64,000 bases of DNA from Oligoflexus tunisiensis (GTDB lineage Bacteria; Bdellovibrionota_B; Oligoflexia; Oligoflexales; Oligoflexaceae), in the NCBI RefSeq assembly GCF_001748245.1, contig NZ_BDFO01000001.1, forward strand, positions 1,473,345 through 1,537,344, written 5' to 3'. Each line of letters opens with the position of its first letter. The stretch's first letter is position 1. Of the stretch, positions 32,094 to 40,226 are shown one piece after another. The notes under the pieces were generated by a model. The model ran no database searches and had not been told where the DNA came from. It was given only the letters and a program-made list of their open reading frames with translations. Position numbers and translations under genes: made by a program.

Positions 32094-33878
32094 ATGATTC
32101 TGATTGCGACGAAACATACTGACCTCGCAAAGAAGCTCAACGCAGATCTTGCCCAGCGCGGAGTGAAAGCAAAATCAATTCAGCTGAGCGATCCCAACTT
32201 CCTGCGCGAATGCTACCACCCTGACGTCACCGCAGTCATTGCTGACGACGAGGCTCCCGGGATTCCCCGTGAAGCCAATCTCGATATCTTCAATGCCCTG
32301 GGTCGACGGGTCTCCGTGCTCGTGATTCGAGACAAACGCTTTGAAGAGGAAAGCCAGATCCGTGAAGGGGATAACTTCACCGATCATGTGACCATTCTTA
32401 CCAAAGATCAGTATGATGAAATCCTGTCCACCGCCAGTTTTTTCTCGGGTGGCCCAACCGAAGGGCTGAAGGCGCGGAGCACGGTCATCCCATTTTATAA
32501 CCCGCAAATTCCCATCAGCATGCTGAAGAATTTCGGCGGGCTCGGTATCCTGACTCTGGATGCCTCCGGATTCAACAAGATCTCAGTCGATTACGGTATC
32601 GATGTTTACAATAAAATGAAGCGCGTTCTTCATGATGTTCTGTTCACCCTTTGGGGTGTGCAGGGCTGCATTCGGGAAAGCGATGTGCTGTGCCGTCGAT
32701 CGGCGACCAGCAATTCCTATCTCATTTTTATGAATCGGTCCCGTGAAACGGGTGGTCTGCCTTATCCCGGTGCTCTGGAAAAGGTGGCCGATCGCCTGAC
32801 CAATGCCATCAACAACGCCATGTGGCAGGAACTGTTTGCACCCCGCAATCAACGGCGCATACCCGATTGCGTGCAAAGCATTCCGCTGCTGGGCGTGGGT
32901 TTCTTCGGGGTGCTGAACAACCCCTGTATTGATGTCCATGAGATTCTCGATACGGGACTCGAAGCCAGCAAGCAAATGGCTCAGGCTCAGCTGAAGCGTG
33001 GCCGCGAACGGCAGCGTGAGCTGATGCAGACCCTGATTCAGTCGGATGATCTGCTGACCGCGCATTACCAGGCAGTGTTCCATCTGCAGAGCATCGACCA
33101 TGAAACGGTGAAAAAAGCGGCCGAGCTGAAAAGCATCGCGCCCCTGAAACAGCATATCTTCGGGTTTGAATCGCTGATTCGCGTGAATCAGGATGCCGTC
33201 GCCAGCCATAACAGCTTCGATAGCGGCATTGATTCGAAATACCTGCGACCGGATGTGCTCTTCTCTCTGGCCAAGTATACGAATGTGGCGTTGGAGCTGG
33301 ACCAGGCCTGTATGAAACAGGCTGCGAAGCAGGCGGCGCAGCTGCCCGGCACGCTGATGGTCAATATCCTGCCGCGGAGCCTTTATTATATTGATCGCTT
33401 GAAACTCCATTTCGAGAGTGTTCCGAACTGCATGTTCGAAGTCTCGGAATCGGAAGCCATCAATAACCTCGATTTGATGCTGAAGTCCCGTGATCATTTG
33501 GAACGGCATCATATGGGTATTGCGGCGGATGACTTTGGCAAAGGTTATTCCTCACTGGAACGCATCATTAAAATTCGCCCGGATGTGATCAAATTCGATC
33601 GCGGCATGATTCAGGAGATCGACAAGGATCCCGTGAAGCAGGCCTATGTACGCGGTCTGGTCACAGCGGCGAAGATTCTGAATACCACGATCCTGGCTGA
33701 AGGCGTGGAAACCTGGGAAGAGGCGTCTGTGCTCAAGGACATGGGCATCGAGCTGATCCAGGGCTTCCTTCTGCACCGTCCGATGGCTGCCAAGATTATC
33801 AAGGAGCAGTTGGGCATCAAGGAGAAGGAGCAGGAGCAGGAAGCGCCGAAGGTCGTGCCGCGGGAGAATGTGGCCTAA
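32094..33878 (+). CDS. Receiver-like / degenerate GGDEF / EAL c-di-GMP phosphodiesterase
   Basis: The 594-residue protein has three parts. Residues 1-115 resemble a response-regulator receiver with an aspartate at D51 (VIADDEAPG). Residues about 145-310 resemble a GGDEF domain whose signature has decayed (CRRSATSNSYLIF). Residues about 335-575 form an EAL domain: E359-S-L replaces EAL, with N in VNILPRSL, E in FEVSESEA, D479-D480-F-G, K in VIKFDR, E in AEGVET and Q in LIQGF. All metal and catalytic residues seem present, so it probably hydrolyses c-di-GMP. Acidic and Glu/Gln-rich residues form the tail. It lies ahead of the pilin-like genes. Confidence 0.87.
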   Translation: MILIATKHTDLAKKLNADLAQRGVKAKSIQLSDPNFLRECYHPDVTAVIADDEAPGIPREANLDIFNALGRRVSVLVIRDKRFEEESQIREGDNFTDHVTILTKDQYDEILSTASFFSGGPTEGLKARSTVIPFYNPQIPISMLKNFGGLGILTLDASGFNKISVDYGIDVYNKMKRVLHDVLFTLWGVQGCIRESDVLCRRSATSNSYLIFMNRSRETGGLPYPGALEKVADRLTNAINNAMWQELFAPRNQRRIPDCVQSIPLLGVGFFGVLNNPCIDVHEILDTGLEASKQMAQAQLKRGRERQRELMQTLIQSDDLLTAHYQAVFHLQSIDHETVKKAAELKSIAPLKQHIFGFESLIRVNQDAVASHNSFDSGIDSKYLRPDVLFSLAKYTNVALELDQACMKQAAKQAAQLPGTLMVNILPRSLYYIDRLKLHFESVPNCMFEVSESEAINNLDLMLKSRDHLERHHMGIAADDFGKGYSSLERIIKIRPDVIKFDRGMIQEIDKDPVKQAYVRGLVTAAKILNTTILAEGVETWEEASVLKDMGIELIQGFLLHRPMAAKIIKEQLGIKEKEQEQEAPKVVPRENVA

Positions 33879-33979
33879 GCCGGACCTTACGCGCGGTAAA
33901 CATCGCCGCAGAACCCTCCCAAGATTGAACAAATCACGGATACCACGTCTGCCCATGCTTCCTGCCGATAGTTGCTTTC

Positions 33980-34660
33980 ATGGAACAGAATCAAACGAGC
34001 CAAACCGAGAAAGGTTTTACCCGGGTCAGCGTGCTTTTGGGCGTTGTCCTGGCTGCGGTCGTCGTTTTGATTGTGAGCTATCCCTCGCAAAGGCGGTTGG
34101 CCGCCGACACTCCAGGCCTTGAAATATCGCTTCCAGAGGCCTTGCAGGAGGCCCTGAGCAATCTGATCCGCACCAAGCTGGTTCGCACCCGGGTGCCCTG
34201 TGCCAATCCCTCTGAATTTTTTCAATCGCATCATTATCTGCGTCCTTATACGGGCAGCCTGGGGCAGGCGCGGGCGTCCCCGCCTGAGGGGCTGTCGGCC
34301 AAGGCCTGGAATGACCTTTTTCAAGGTCCCATGGCCGCAAACAGTTTTGCGGGATCCGCTTTGAGCCGCTGCTCCCTATCCGTGCTGGGCACGGGTGGAC
34401 GCTTTCATTTCTGTCTTCAGGTGGAACGCGATCTCAAGGCACCGCAGGGCAGCTTCCTGCAGACTCCGTTTATTTTTGCTGAGGTCTCGATTCAGTTGCA
34501 GGACCAGAAGACCGGCCGGAATCTGACCTGCGCCCAGTACCTGCAGCCGCACCGCAGAACCGCCGGAGCCTCGGTGGATTGGCTGCTCTTTGCCATCGAT
34601 GAGAAGGATGGGAAGCTGGAGGTCTCGCGCCAGCGCAAGCGGTTCTCGCTGCACCGTTAG
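33980..34660 (+). CDS. Type IV pilin-like protein, atypical cleavage site
   Basis: The 226-residue protein begins with a charged leader and EKG-FTRVSVLLGVVLAAVVVLIVS, the prepilin pattern of Gly-Phe followed by a 20-residue hydrophobic helix. Position +5, normally Glu, is Ser. The C-terminal domain has five cysteines, and its block RFHFCLQV…FAEVSIQLQD…LTCAQYL closely matches the protein at 35592, so the two are paralogues. It could be a minor pilin or pseudopilin processed by the prepilin peptidase encoded at 47338. Its stop overlaps the stop of the convergent gene (TTAG read both ways). Confidence 0.7.
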   Translation: MEQNQTSQTEKGFTRVSVLLGVVLAAVVVLIVSYPSQRRLAADTPGLEISLPEALQEALSNLIRTKLVRTRVPCANPSEFFQSHHYLRPYTGSLGQARASPPEGLSAKAWNDLFQGPMAANSFAGSALSRCSLSVLGTGGRFHFCLQVERDLKAPQGSFLQTPFIFAEVSIQLQDQKTGRNLTCAQYLQPHRRTAGASVDWLLFAIDEKDGKLEVSRQRKRFSLHR

Positions 34661-35574
34661 TGGACCCGCTTCTGAAGACAGCGCGGATCATTGTAGGGCA
34701 GGCTCAGAACGATCCGGTCCTTGCGAATCGCAATCGGAGCCGACTTCAAGGTGCTGCTCGTCTTCCAGGCTGTTTGCACTTCCGAGGCACTCAGGCCTTT
34801 TTTGAGCAGATGGTTGCTGATGGATCTCTGGAATTCATGACTGAAGTCGTCCGTGCGCCAGGCTTCGACACGGCTGCCGTCGATCACGAGGTTCTGAAAG
34901 AAAAAGATGCGATCCGCGGCACGGGCTGCATCAGGATTTTCGGCGAGTTGTTCACTGAGGCTCGCGTGGGTTTGCAGGTTTTTCCGCTGACAGCTGTTTT
35001 CCTTTTGGCTGTCGCTGCAGATATAAAGGCCATAGGCGGTGGCTTCGCTGGGCCTGGGTAGCGTGAAGGTGTAATTCGCACCCTGGGTGAGCTGCTGCAG
35101 GCTGGTTCGCACAAAAGGATTTTTTCCGCCCCGATCGATGCCTTCCAGGGTAATGAGGAGGTCCTTGGCTCGATCATTTTTGGTGGCGTATTTGATGGTG
35201 TCGAGGTCACCACCCTGACACCAGATCTTTTGGGGGACGAAGGACAGGGGAATGCTGATCGTATCACCCCGAGGCTTCAGGGGCAGGGTCTTGAGACCCA
35301 GCTCGCGGGCCTGGGCGGACTGCGCGCGCTGGCGATTGAGTTCCTCCTGGTACTGACGCACGTCAACGGACGACGGCTGGCTGGACACCATGGAAGCTGA
35401 AGCATCCCTGGCGTTCGATACGGGAACTTCCGCCGACAGACTCATGCTCTCGGGCTTGTTGTTCCCGCGGACCAGCATGAGGATGATGGCGAGGGTGAGA
35501 ACACCGAGCACTCCATAGGAGGTGGGAATTCTTTGCTTCCGTCGTTGGGATGAGTTAATACGTTTGCGAGCCAT
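34657..35574 (-). CDS. Bitopic membrane protein linked to pilin-like gene
   Basis: The 305-residue protein has a very basic N terminus (MARKRINSSQRRKQR), one membrane helix (YGVLGVLTLAIILMLV at about 20-35), a Ser/Gln-rich linker and a periplasmic domain with five cysteines (KIWCQGGD, YICSDSQ, ENSCQRK among them). No family recognised. It begins 17 bases after the pilin-like gene at 35592, so the two form an operon, and it converges on the paralogous pilin-like gene. The arrangement suggests a pilus-associated or secretion-associated assembly factor. Confidence 0.7.
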   Translation of the reverse strand: MARKRINSSQRRKQRIPTSYGVLGVLTLAIILMLVRGNNKPESMSLSAEVPVSNARDASASMVSSQPSSVDVRQYQEELNRQRAQSAQARELGLKTLPLKPRGDTISIPLSFVPQKIWCQGGDLDTIKYATKNDRAKDLLITLEGIDRGGKNPFVRTSLQQLTQGANYTFTLPRPSEATAYGLYICSDSQKENSCQRKNLQTHASLSEQLAENPDAARAADRIFFFQNLVIDGSRVEAWRTDDFSHEFQRSISNHLLKKGLSASEVQTAWKTSSTLKSAPIAIRKDRIVLSLPYNDPRCLQKRVH

Positions 35575-35591
35575 GGCCGACTCTCCTGTGC

Positions 35592-36266
35592 TTAGTTCTG
35601 GTTGGCGATGTAGCTCAAGGCTTTTTGCGAGTAGGACAGACGCGCACCAACCTTGGCCTGCCAGTAAAGGCCCATGGTGACCGCCATGCCTGCCGCTCCA
35701 TCCTTGGGATCGGATTTCCTGGCCACATAGGTTGCGCAGGAAATGGGCTTTTGAGTTTGCAGGTCGATGAGTTCCAGGGCGACTTCAGCAAAAGCAAGAT
35801 CGGCGTGAAGAATGGAATCCGTTGGGGCCCCTTGATCCTTGCCGAGGCGGACGCAGAAGTAGGCCTTGTTATCGCTGGGGTTGTTCCCGTTGCGCGGCAG
35901 ACGCGGTCTGGAGCAGCGCTTTTGCGCCTCGCGGTGCAGCGCAGGCCAGCCAGGTCCGGTGGGAATGGTTCTGGCATAAACATACGCGGGGGCCGCGTTG
36001 TTGATCCCGCTCAGGTTGATGCAGGGCGCGCCTGCCGTGATGGTGTCATGAATCTGGCTGACGAGATCATTGATCAGAGCCTGGTTCACATCCTGGTAGG
36101 ATTGTTTGAGTCGTATCGTTTTTTGGGCACTCTGTTGATTTACGCGCGACTGGGTGATCAGGAGCACGGCCACCAGCACAATGCCCATGATGATCATGAC
36201 CGAGACCAGGGAAAAGCCCTGTTCCGTTCGAAGGGTCCTTGGGAAAGGATGAGCGATTTTAAACAT
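35592..36266 (-). CDS. Type IV pilin-like protein, atypical cleavage site
   Basis: The 224-residue protein has the prepilin N terminus EQG-FSLVSVMIIMGIVLVAVLLI after a 17-residue basic leader. As in its paralogue at 33980, Ser stands at mature position +5 instead of Glu. The C-terminal region shares KAYFCVRL…DLAFAEVALELID…ISCATYV with that protein, including paired cysteines. It probably belongs to a minor pilin or pseudopilin group. The membrane protein gene follows 17 bases downstream. The gene starts 132 bases before the divergent acetyltransferase gene. Confidence 0.72.
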   Translation of the reverse strand: MFKIAHPFPRTLRTEQGFSLVSVMIIMGIVLVAVLLITQSRVNQQSAQKTIRLKQSYQDVNQALINDLVSQIHDTITAGAPCINLSGINNAAPAYVYARTIPTGPGWPALHREAQKRCSRPRLPRNGNNPSDNKAYFCVRLGKDQGAPTDSILHADLAFAEVALELIDLQTQKPISCATYVARKSDPKDGAAGMAVTMGLYWQAKVGARLSYSQKALSYIANQN

Positions 36267-36397
36267 CGTTACGATCCTGAAGAATGAAGTGAACGCCTAG
36301 GATTTCGGCAGCTGGTGCCGAAATATGAGAGGAGCTGGTGGGCAAATCCTGCCGCTTCAGGTCATGGTAGAATGAGAAAGACACAGTCGTAGGCTGG

Positions 36398-37417
36398 ATG
36401 GGTAAGAGCTTGCATAAATCCTCGTACATTCTGTTTCATGAAACGGGCACGCCCTATGAACAGTGGTTCCGACTCGGAGCCTTTGATCCCACGCGCCAGA
36501 GTGAGGAGCATGAACGGGATTTGGTTCGTTATCTGCTGACGATCGGCGCTACCCTGGGACTGGTCATGGACGAAGGTCTTCCGCGCTATCGCTGCCTATT
36601 CTGTCCGGTGGATAGGAAAAGCGGCATTTATTCCATTGGTTTTATGGCCAGCGACACGCCTGAATTCTTTGCTGGCCCACGTCCTGCCTTTGAAGCCCTG
36701 CTGCGGGCCTTCGGGGATAAGCACGCGGCTCGAAAGCTGGTCGGTCCCATCAATGGTCTGACCTGGTTCAACTATCGCCTGCGCGTGGATGACGACCATC
36801 GGGCCTATCCCTGGGAACCCGTGCGGCAGCCGCAGCTGCAAAAGTTTCTAGAAGCGCATCAATTTGAGAGTGATGCGCATTATACCAGCATATGCACGCG
36901 CGGTTTGCAGAAATTCATGAGTGAGACCGCCGCGGATCTGGCCAAGGTCACTGGCAACGGTATCACCATCACCCGGGCCTATCCGGACCAGATGACGCCG
37001 GCTCAATTCCGCGAGATTCATGAACTGAGCCTGGCCGGCTTTGCCGGGAACTATTTGTTTTCTCCGATCAGCTTTGAAGCCTTTGCGAGCCTTTACCTGG
37101 CGGGCAAGAGCGACAAGCCTTCCTGTCTGTTGCTCGCCACCAATGACAAGCAGAAGATCATTGCCTATGCTCTCGGCTTTATCGAGGACAATCAGCTCGT
37201 CTATAAAACCGTCACGACCGATCCTGCCTGGCGCAAGCAGGGCATCAGCAATGCCCTCTTTCATGGGATTGCCAAGGAAATCGCCGCGGGACTGGCCGAT
37301 TGCTACATTTCTGCGCTTGTCTTTAAGGGTCTTGCCAGCGAGTCCTACGCCCGGCATGGTGAGACGATTTGGGAGCATCAATACATCCTTCTATCCCGCA
37401 CCATGAGTGGCGGATAG
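36398..37417 (+). CDS. GNAT-family acetyltransferase
   Basis: The 339-residue cytoplasmic protein has a C-terminal GNAT fold (residues about 190-330): IIAYALGFIEDNQLVYKTVTTDPAWRKQGISNALF contains the beta-4 strand and the acetyl-CoA loop (R/Q-x-x-G-x-A/S pattern, here RKQGISNAL). The N-terminal half, with KLVGPINGLTWFNYRL, is like that in paired-GNAT proteins such as YghO-type enzymes. Substrate unknown. It precedes the HMG-CoA reductase fusion gene by 20 bases, on the same strand, so the two are likely co-transcribed. The ribosome site is weak. Confidence 0.75.
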   Translation: MGKSLHKSSYILFHETGTPYEQWFRLGAFDPTRQSEEHERDLVRYLLTIGATLGLVMDEGLPRYRCLFCPVDRKSGIYSIGFMASDTPEFFAGPRPAFEALLRAFGDKHAARKLVGPINGLTWFNYRLRVDDDHRAYPWEPVRQPQLQKFLEAHQFESDAHYTSICTRGLQKFMSETAADLAKVTGNGITITRAYPDQMTPAQFREIHELSLAGFAGNYLFSPISFEAFASLYLAGKSDKPSCLLLATNDKQKIIAYALGFIEDNQLVYKTVTTDPAWRKQGISNALFHGIAKEIAAGLADCYISALVFKGLASESYARHGETIWEHQYILLSRTMSGG

Positions 37418-37437
37418 CATCACCAGGAGGCACTCCA

Positions 37438-40206
37438 TTGGCTAGTATCGTGGATCGACGCAAGCAAACCCGAGTGGCGCCTGGTGAAAAAGCCAGGCTG
37501 ACCCTGACCTTCACCCTGGAAGGACAGAGTTATGAGTTTGTGATCGAGGATCTTTCCAAGAGTGGCCTGCGTGCCGCGTCCCAGGTCGCGGCGGATAAGA
37601 GTCAGCTGGATGCCCTCAAAGCCAGCCAGGTGGCGAAGCTGGTGGATGTAACCGGAGAGATCCATGATATCCGTCTGGTGGTGATCGAGGTTCAGGAACT
37701 GACCTACGCGGATAAGAAGACCCGGATTCGCGCTCTTCTGGATGATGAAAAAAGCCGAGCCATGGTCTGGCGCATCATCTATGCGATCGTGAATCCCGTC
37801 GTTCCCGGTGAAAAGAAAAAACCAGCGGATGTGACCTTGGCGGCCACGCTGCGCGTTCCGGAAAAGGGCGTTTATACCGAGGATGCCCGGCTCAAACGCC
37901 TCGAATTCATCGAAAACATCGTGGGCCAAAGCCTTCCCACCTTGCGGAATTCCCAGCTGGTGGCCCAGCGTCTGTCGGGCAATATTGAAAATCACGTCGG
38001 TGGGGTGGAAATTCCGGTGGGCCTCGCGGGTCCGCTTCTGTTCAATGGAGGCACCGCGCAAGGCTATATTTATGCGCCTTTCGCCACATCCGAAGGAGCC
38101 CTGGTCGCCTCCGCCAGTCGTGGGGCCCAGCTGCTTTCAGAATCCGGTGGTGTGGCCACGCGAACGATCAGTCAGCGCATGAATCGGGTGCCGATGTTTG
38201 CCATGAATTCCCTGGATGCCGCGATATTTTTTGGGGACTGGCTCAAGGAGCATATGGATGAGCTGCAGCAGGTCGTCACCAAAGTCTCCAAACATGCCCG
38301 CATCATTGATATCGATGTGACCTTAACCGGACGCTTTGTGCATGCGAGCTTTATCTATGCAACGGGTGATGCCGCAGGCCAGAATATGACCACGGCTGCC
38401 ACCTGGCATGCCTGTCAGTGGGCGTTGAATCAGATTCAACATTTCCCGCATATCGCTGTGGAGAATTTCTTCATCGAAGCAGGCATGAGCAGCGACAAGA
38501 AAGTGAATTTCAAATCCTTCCTCGATGGACGCGGCATCCGGGTGATTGCCGAGGCCTTTATCGAAGAGGAGAAGCTCCGGTCAATCATGAAGGTCTCGTC
38601 AGACGACCTTGTGCGATACTTCACCTCGGGCCTTGCCGCCATGGCTCAGGCCGGGGCCATTGGAGCCAACGTCAACGTCGCGAACACCATCGCGGCGATT
38701 TTTGTAGCGACGGGTCAGGATATCGCCTGTGTCCATGAATCCTCGCTGGCCACCCTGCATATCGAAAAAACGGAAGGCGGCGTGTACGCCACCATGCATT
38801 TGCCGGCGCTGATCGTCGGCACGGTGGGTGGTGGATCAGGGCTGCCGCAGCAGTCGGATTATCTGAAACTGATGGGCTGCTCGGGCCCGAATAAGGCGTC
38901 CCGGCTGGCCGAAATCATTGCCGGCTATTGCCTGGCGCTGGACCTGTCCACGGCCTCCGCGCTGGTCAACGGGGCCTTTGTCAAAGCGCATGAGCGTTTG
39001 GGCCGCAACCGTCCGGTGACCTATCTGAAAGAGTCGGATTTGAATCAGGAGTTTTTTGAAACAGCCATGCGGGCCTGGAGTGGTACCCCTGATCTTAAGA
39101 TCAAGGACGTCGTGCGCCTGCCGGATCTTGAAATCTCCGATTCCATCGTCGGTGAGCTCACAGCACGCGGCCATACCAAGCTCATTGGCATTTTCCCCTT
39201 CCAATTGAAGCAGGGCAGGCAGGACCTGGACGTCGTCGTGAAGTCCAAGCCCATCGATGCCGAGGTGATCCTTCTGGCCAACAAGATGGCCGGCATGTGC
39301 GGCAAGGAGCTGGGCTCACTTTACGAATCGCATAAGTATAAAAACGAGGCCCGCAACTGCCATATCAAGGAACTGGCGATCTACAACGAAAAGGATCCCC
39401 GCTTCACCCGGTATGTACCGCGCATCCATGCGACGGTTCGTGATGAGAGTCGGGAAATCTTTGTGATCATCATGGAAAACCTGCGGAATGCTCATACCCA
39501 CATGACCAGCACGCAGCCTGAATTCTGGAATCAGGAGAAGATTTCCGCTGTGGTCGAGGGGATGGCTCATTCGCATGGGTATTGGTTCGAGCGCCTGGCT
39601 CAAAGCAAGGATCACTCCTGGCTGGGGCACATTCATAACACCCAATCGATGCTGGAGCAGGTGGATCTGTTCAAGGCTCAGTTGAATCATGCGGTTCAGG
39701 AATTTCCTGAAATCATGCGGCCCGAGGTTGTCGAATGCTTCTCGGGTCTCATCAATTCGATCGGAGAATGGTGGGGGAGTCTTGAGAAGCAGCCGCGGAC
39801 GCTTGTTCATAACGACTGCAATCCGCGGAACATGGCGCTTCGTGAAGGGCCGGATGGGTTCACCGTCTGCTTCTATGACTGGGAGCTGGCAACCTTGCAT
39901 CATCCCACGCGGGATCTGGCCGAGTTCCTGGTCTATACGACAACGCCGACGACGGATCCACAGCTGATCGAAAGCTTTATTGAACAGCACCGTCAGGAGC
40001 TGGAAAAAGTCACGGGTCGCACCTTTGAGGCCGAGCAGTGGCGCCGGACCTTTGATCATTCCGTCTATCATTTTGTTCTCAGCCGGCTCTTCCTTTATCT
40101 CATGGCCCATACGTTCCGGAGCTATGATTTCATGCCGGGTCTGGTGGAGAACTGCCATTACTTCATCGCGAACCGCGGACATCAAAAGAAGCCGGTCGCG
40201 GCCTAA
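37438..40206 (+). CDS. PilZ - class I HMG-CoA reductase - APH/choline-kinase-like fusion
   Basis: The 922-residue protein joins three domains. Residues 1-115 are PilZ-like with both c-di-GMP motifs: R8-x3-R12 and D38-L-S40-K-S-G43. Residues about 140-560 are class I HMG-CoA reductase, which makes mevalonate: E219 (TSEGALVAS), K354 (SSDKKVNF), D428 (TGQDIACV), VGTVGGGSGLP and H518 (FVKAHERLG) are all in place. Residues about 565-922 resemble choline kinase/APH: K602 (VVVKSK), H791-N-D793-x4-N798 and D814-W-E816. The start is TTG at 37438, seven bases after AGGAGG; the only upstream in-frame ATG lies inside the GNAT gene. I infer c-di-GMP control of mevalonate synthesis. Target of the kinase-like domain unknown. 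Confidence 0.88.
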   Translation: MASIVDRRKQTRVAPGEKARLTLTFTLEGQSYEFVIEDLSKSGLRAASQVAADKSQLDALKASQVAKLVDVTGEIHDIRLVVIEVQELTYADKKTRIRALLDDEKSRAMVWRIIYAIVNPVVPGEKKKPADVTLAATLRVPEKGVYTEDARLKRLEFIENIVGQSLPTLRNSQLVAQRLSGNIENHVGGVEIPVGLAGPLLFNGGTAQGYIYAPFATSEGALVASASRGAQLLSESGGVATRTISQRMNRVPMFAMNSLDAAIFFGDWLKEHMDELQQVVTKVSKHARIIDIDVTLTGRFVHASFIYATGDAAGQNMTTAATWHACQWALNQIQHFPHIAVENFFIEAGMSSDKKVNFKSFLDGRGIRVIAEAFIEEEKLRSIMKVSSDDLVRYFTSGLAAMAQAGAIGANVNVANTIAAIFVATGQDIACVHESSLATLHIEKTEGGVYATMHLPALIVGTVGGGSGLPQQSDYLKLMGCSGPNKASRLAEIIAGYCLALDLSTASALVNGAFVKAHERLGRNRPVTYLKESDLNQEFFETAMRAWSGTPDLKIKDVVRLPDLEISDSIVGELTARGHTKLIGIFPFQLKQGRQDLDVVVKSKPIDAEVILLANKMAGMCGKELGSLYESHKYKNEARNCHIKELAIYNEKDPRFTRYVPRIHATVRDESREIFVIIMENLRNAHTHMTSTQPEFWNQEKISAVVEGMAHSHGYWFERLAQSKDHSWLGHIHNTQSMLEQVDLFKAQLNHAVQEFPEIMRPEVVECFSGLINSIGEWWGSLEKQPRTLVHNDCNPRNMALREGPDGFTVCFYDWELATLHHPTRDLAEFLVYTTTPTTDPQLIESFIEQHRQELEKVTGRTFEAEQWRRTFDHSVYHFVLSRLFLYLMAHTFRSYDFMPGLVENCHYFIANRGHQKKPVAA

Positions 40207-40226
40207 GGCTGGCTCGACTCAACGTG

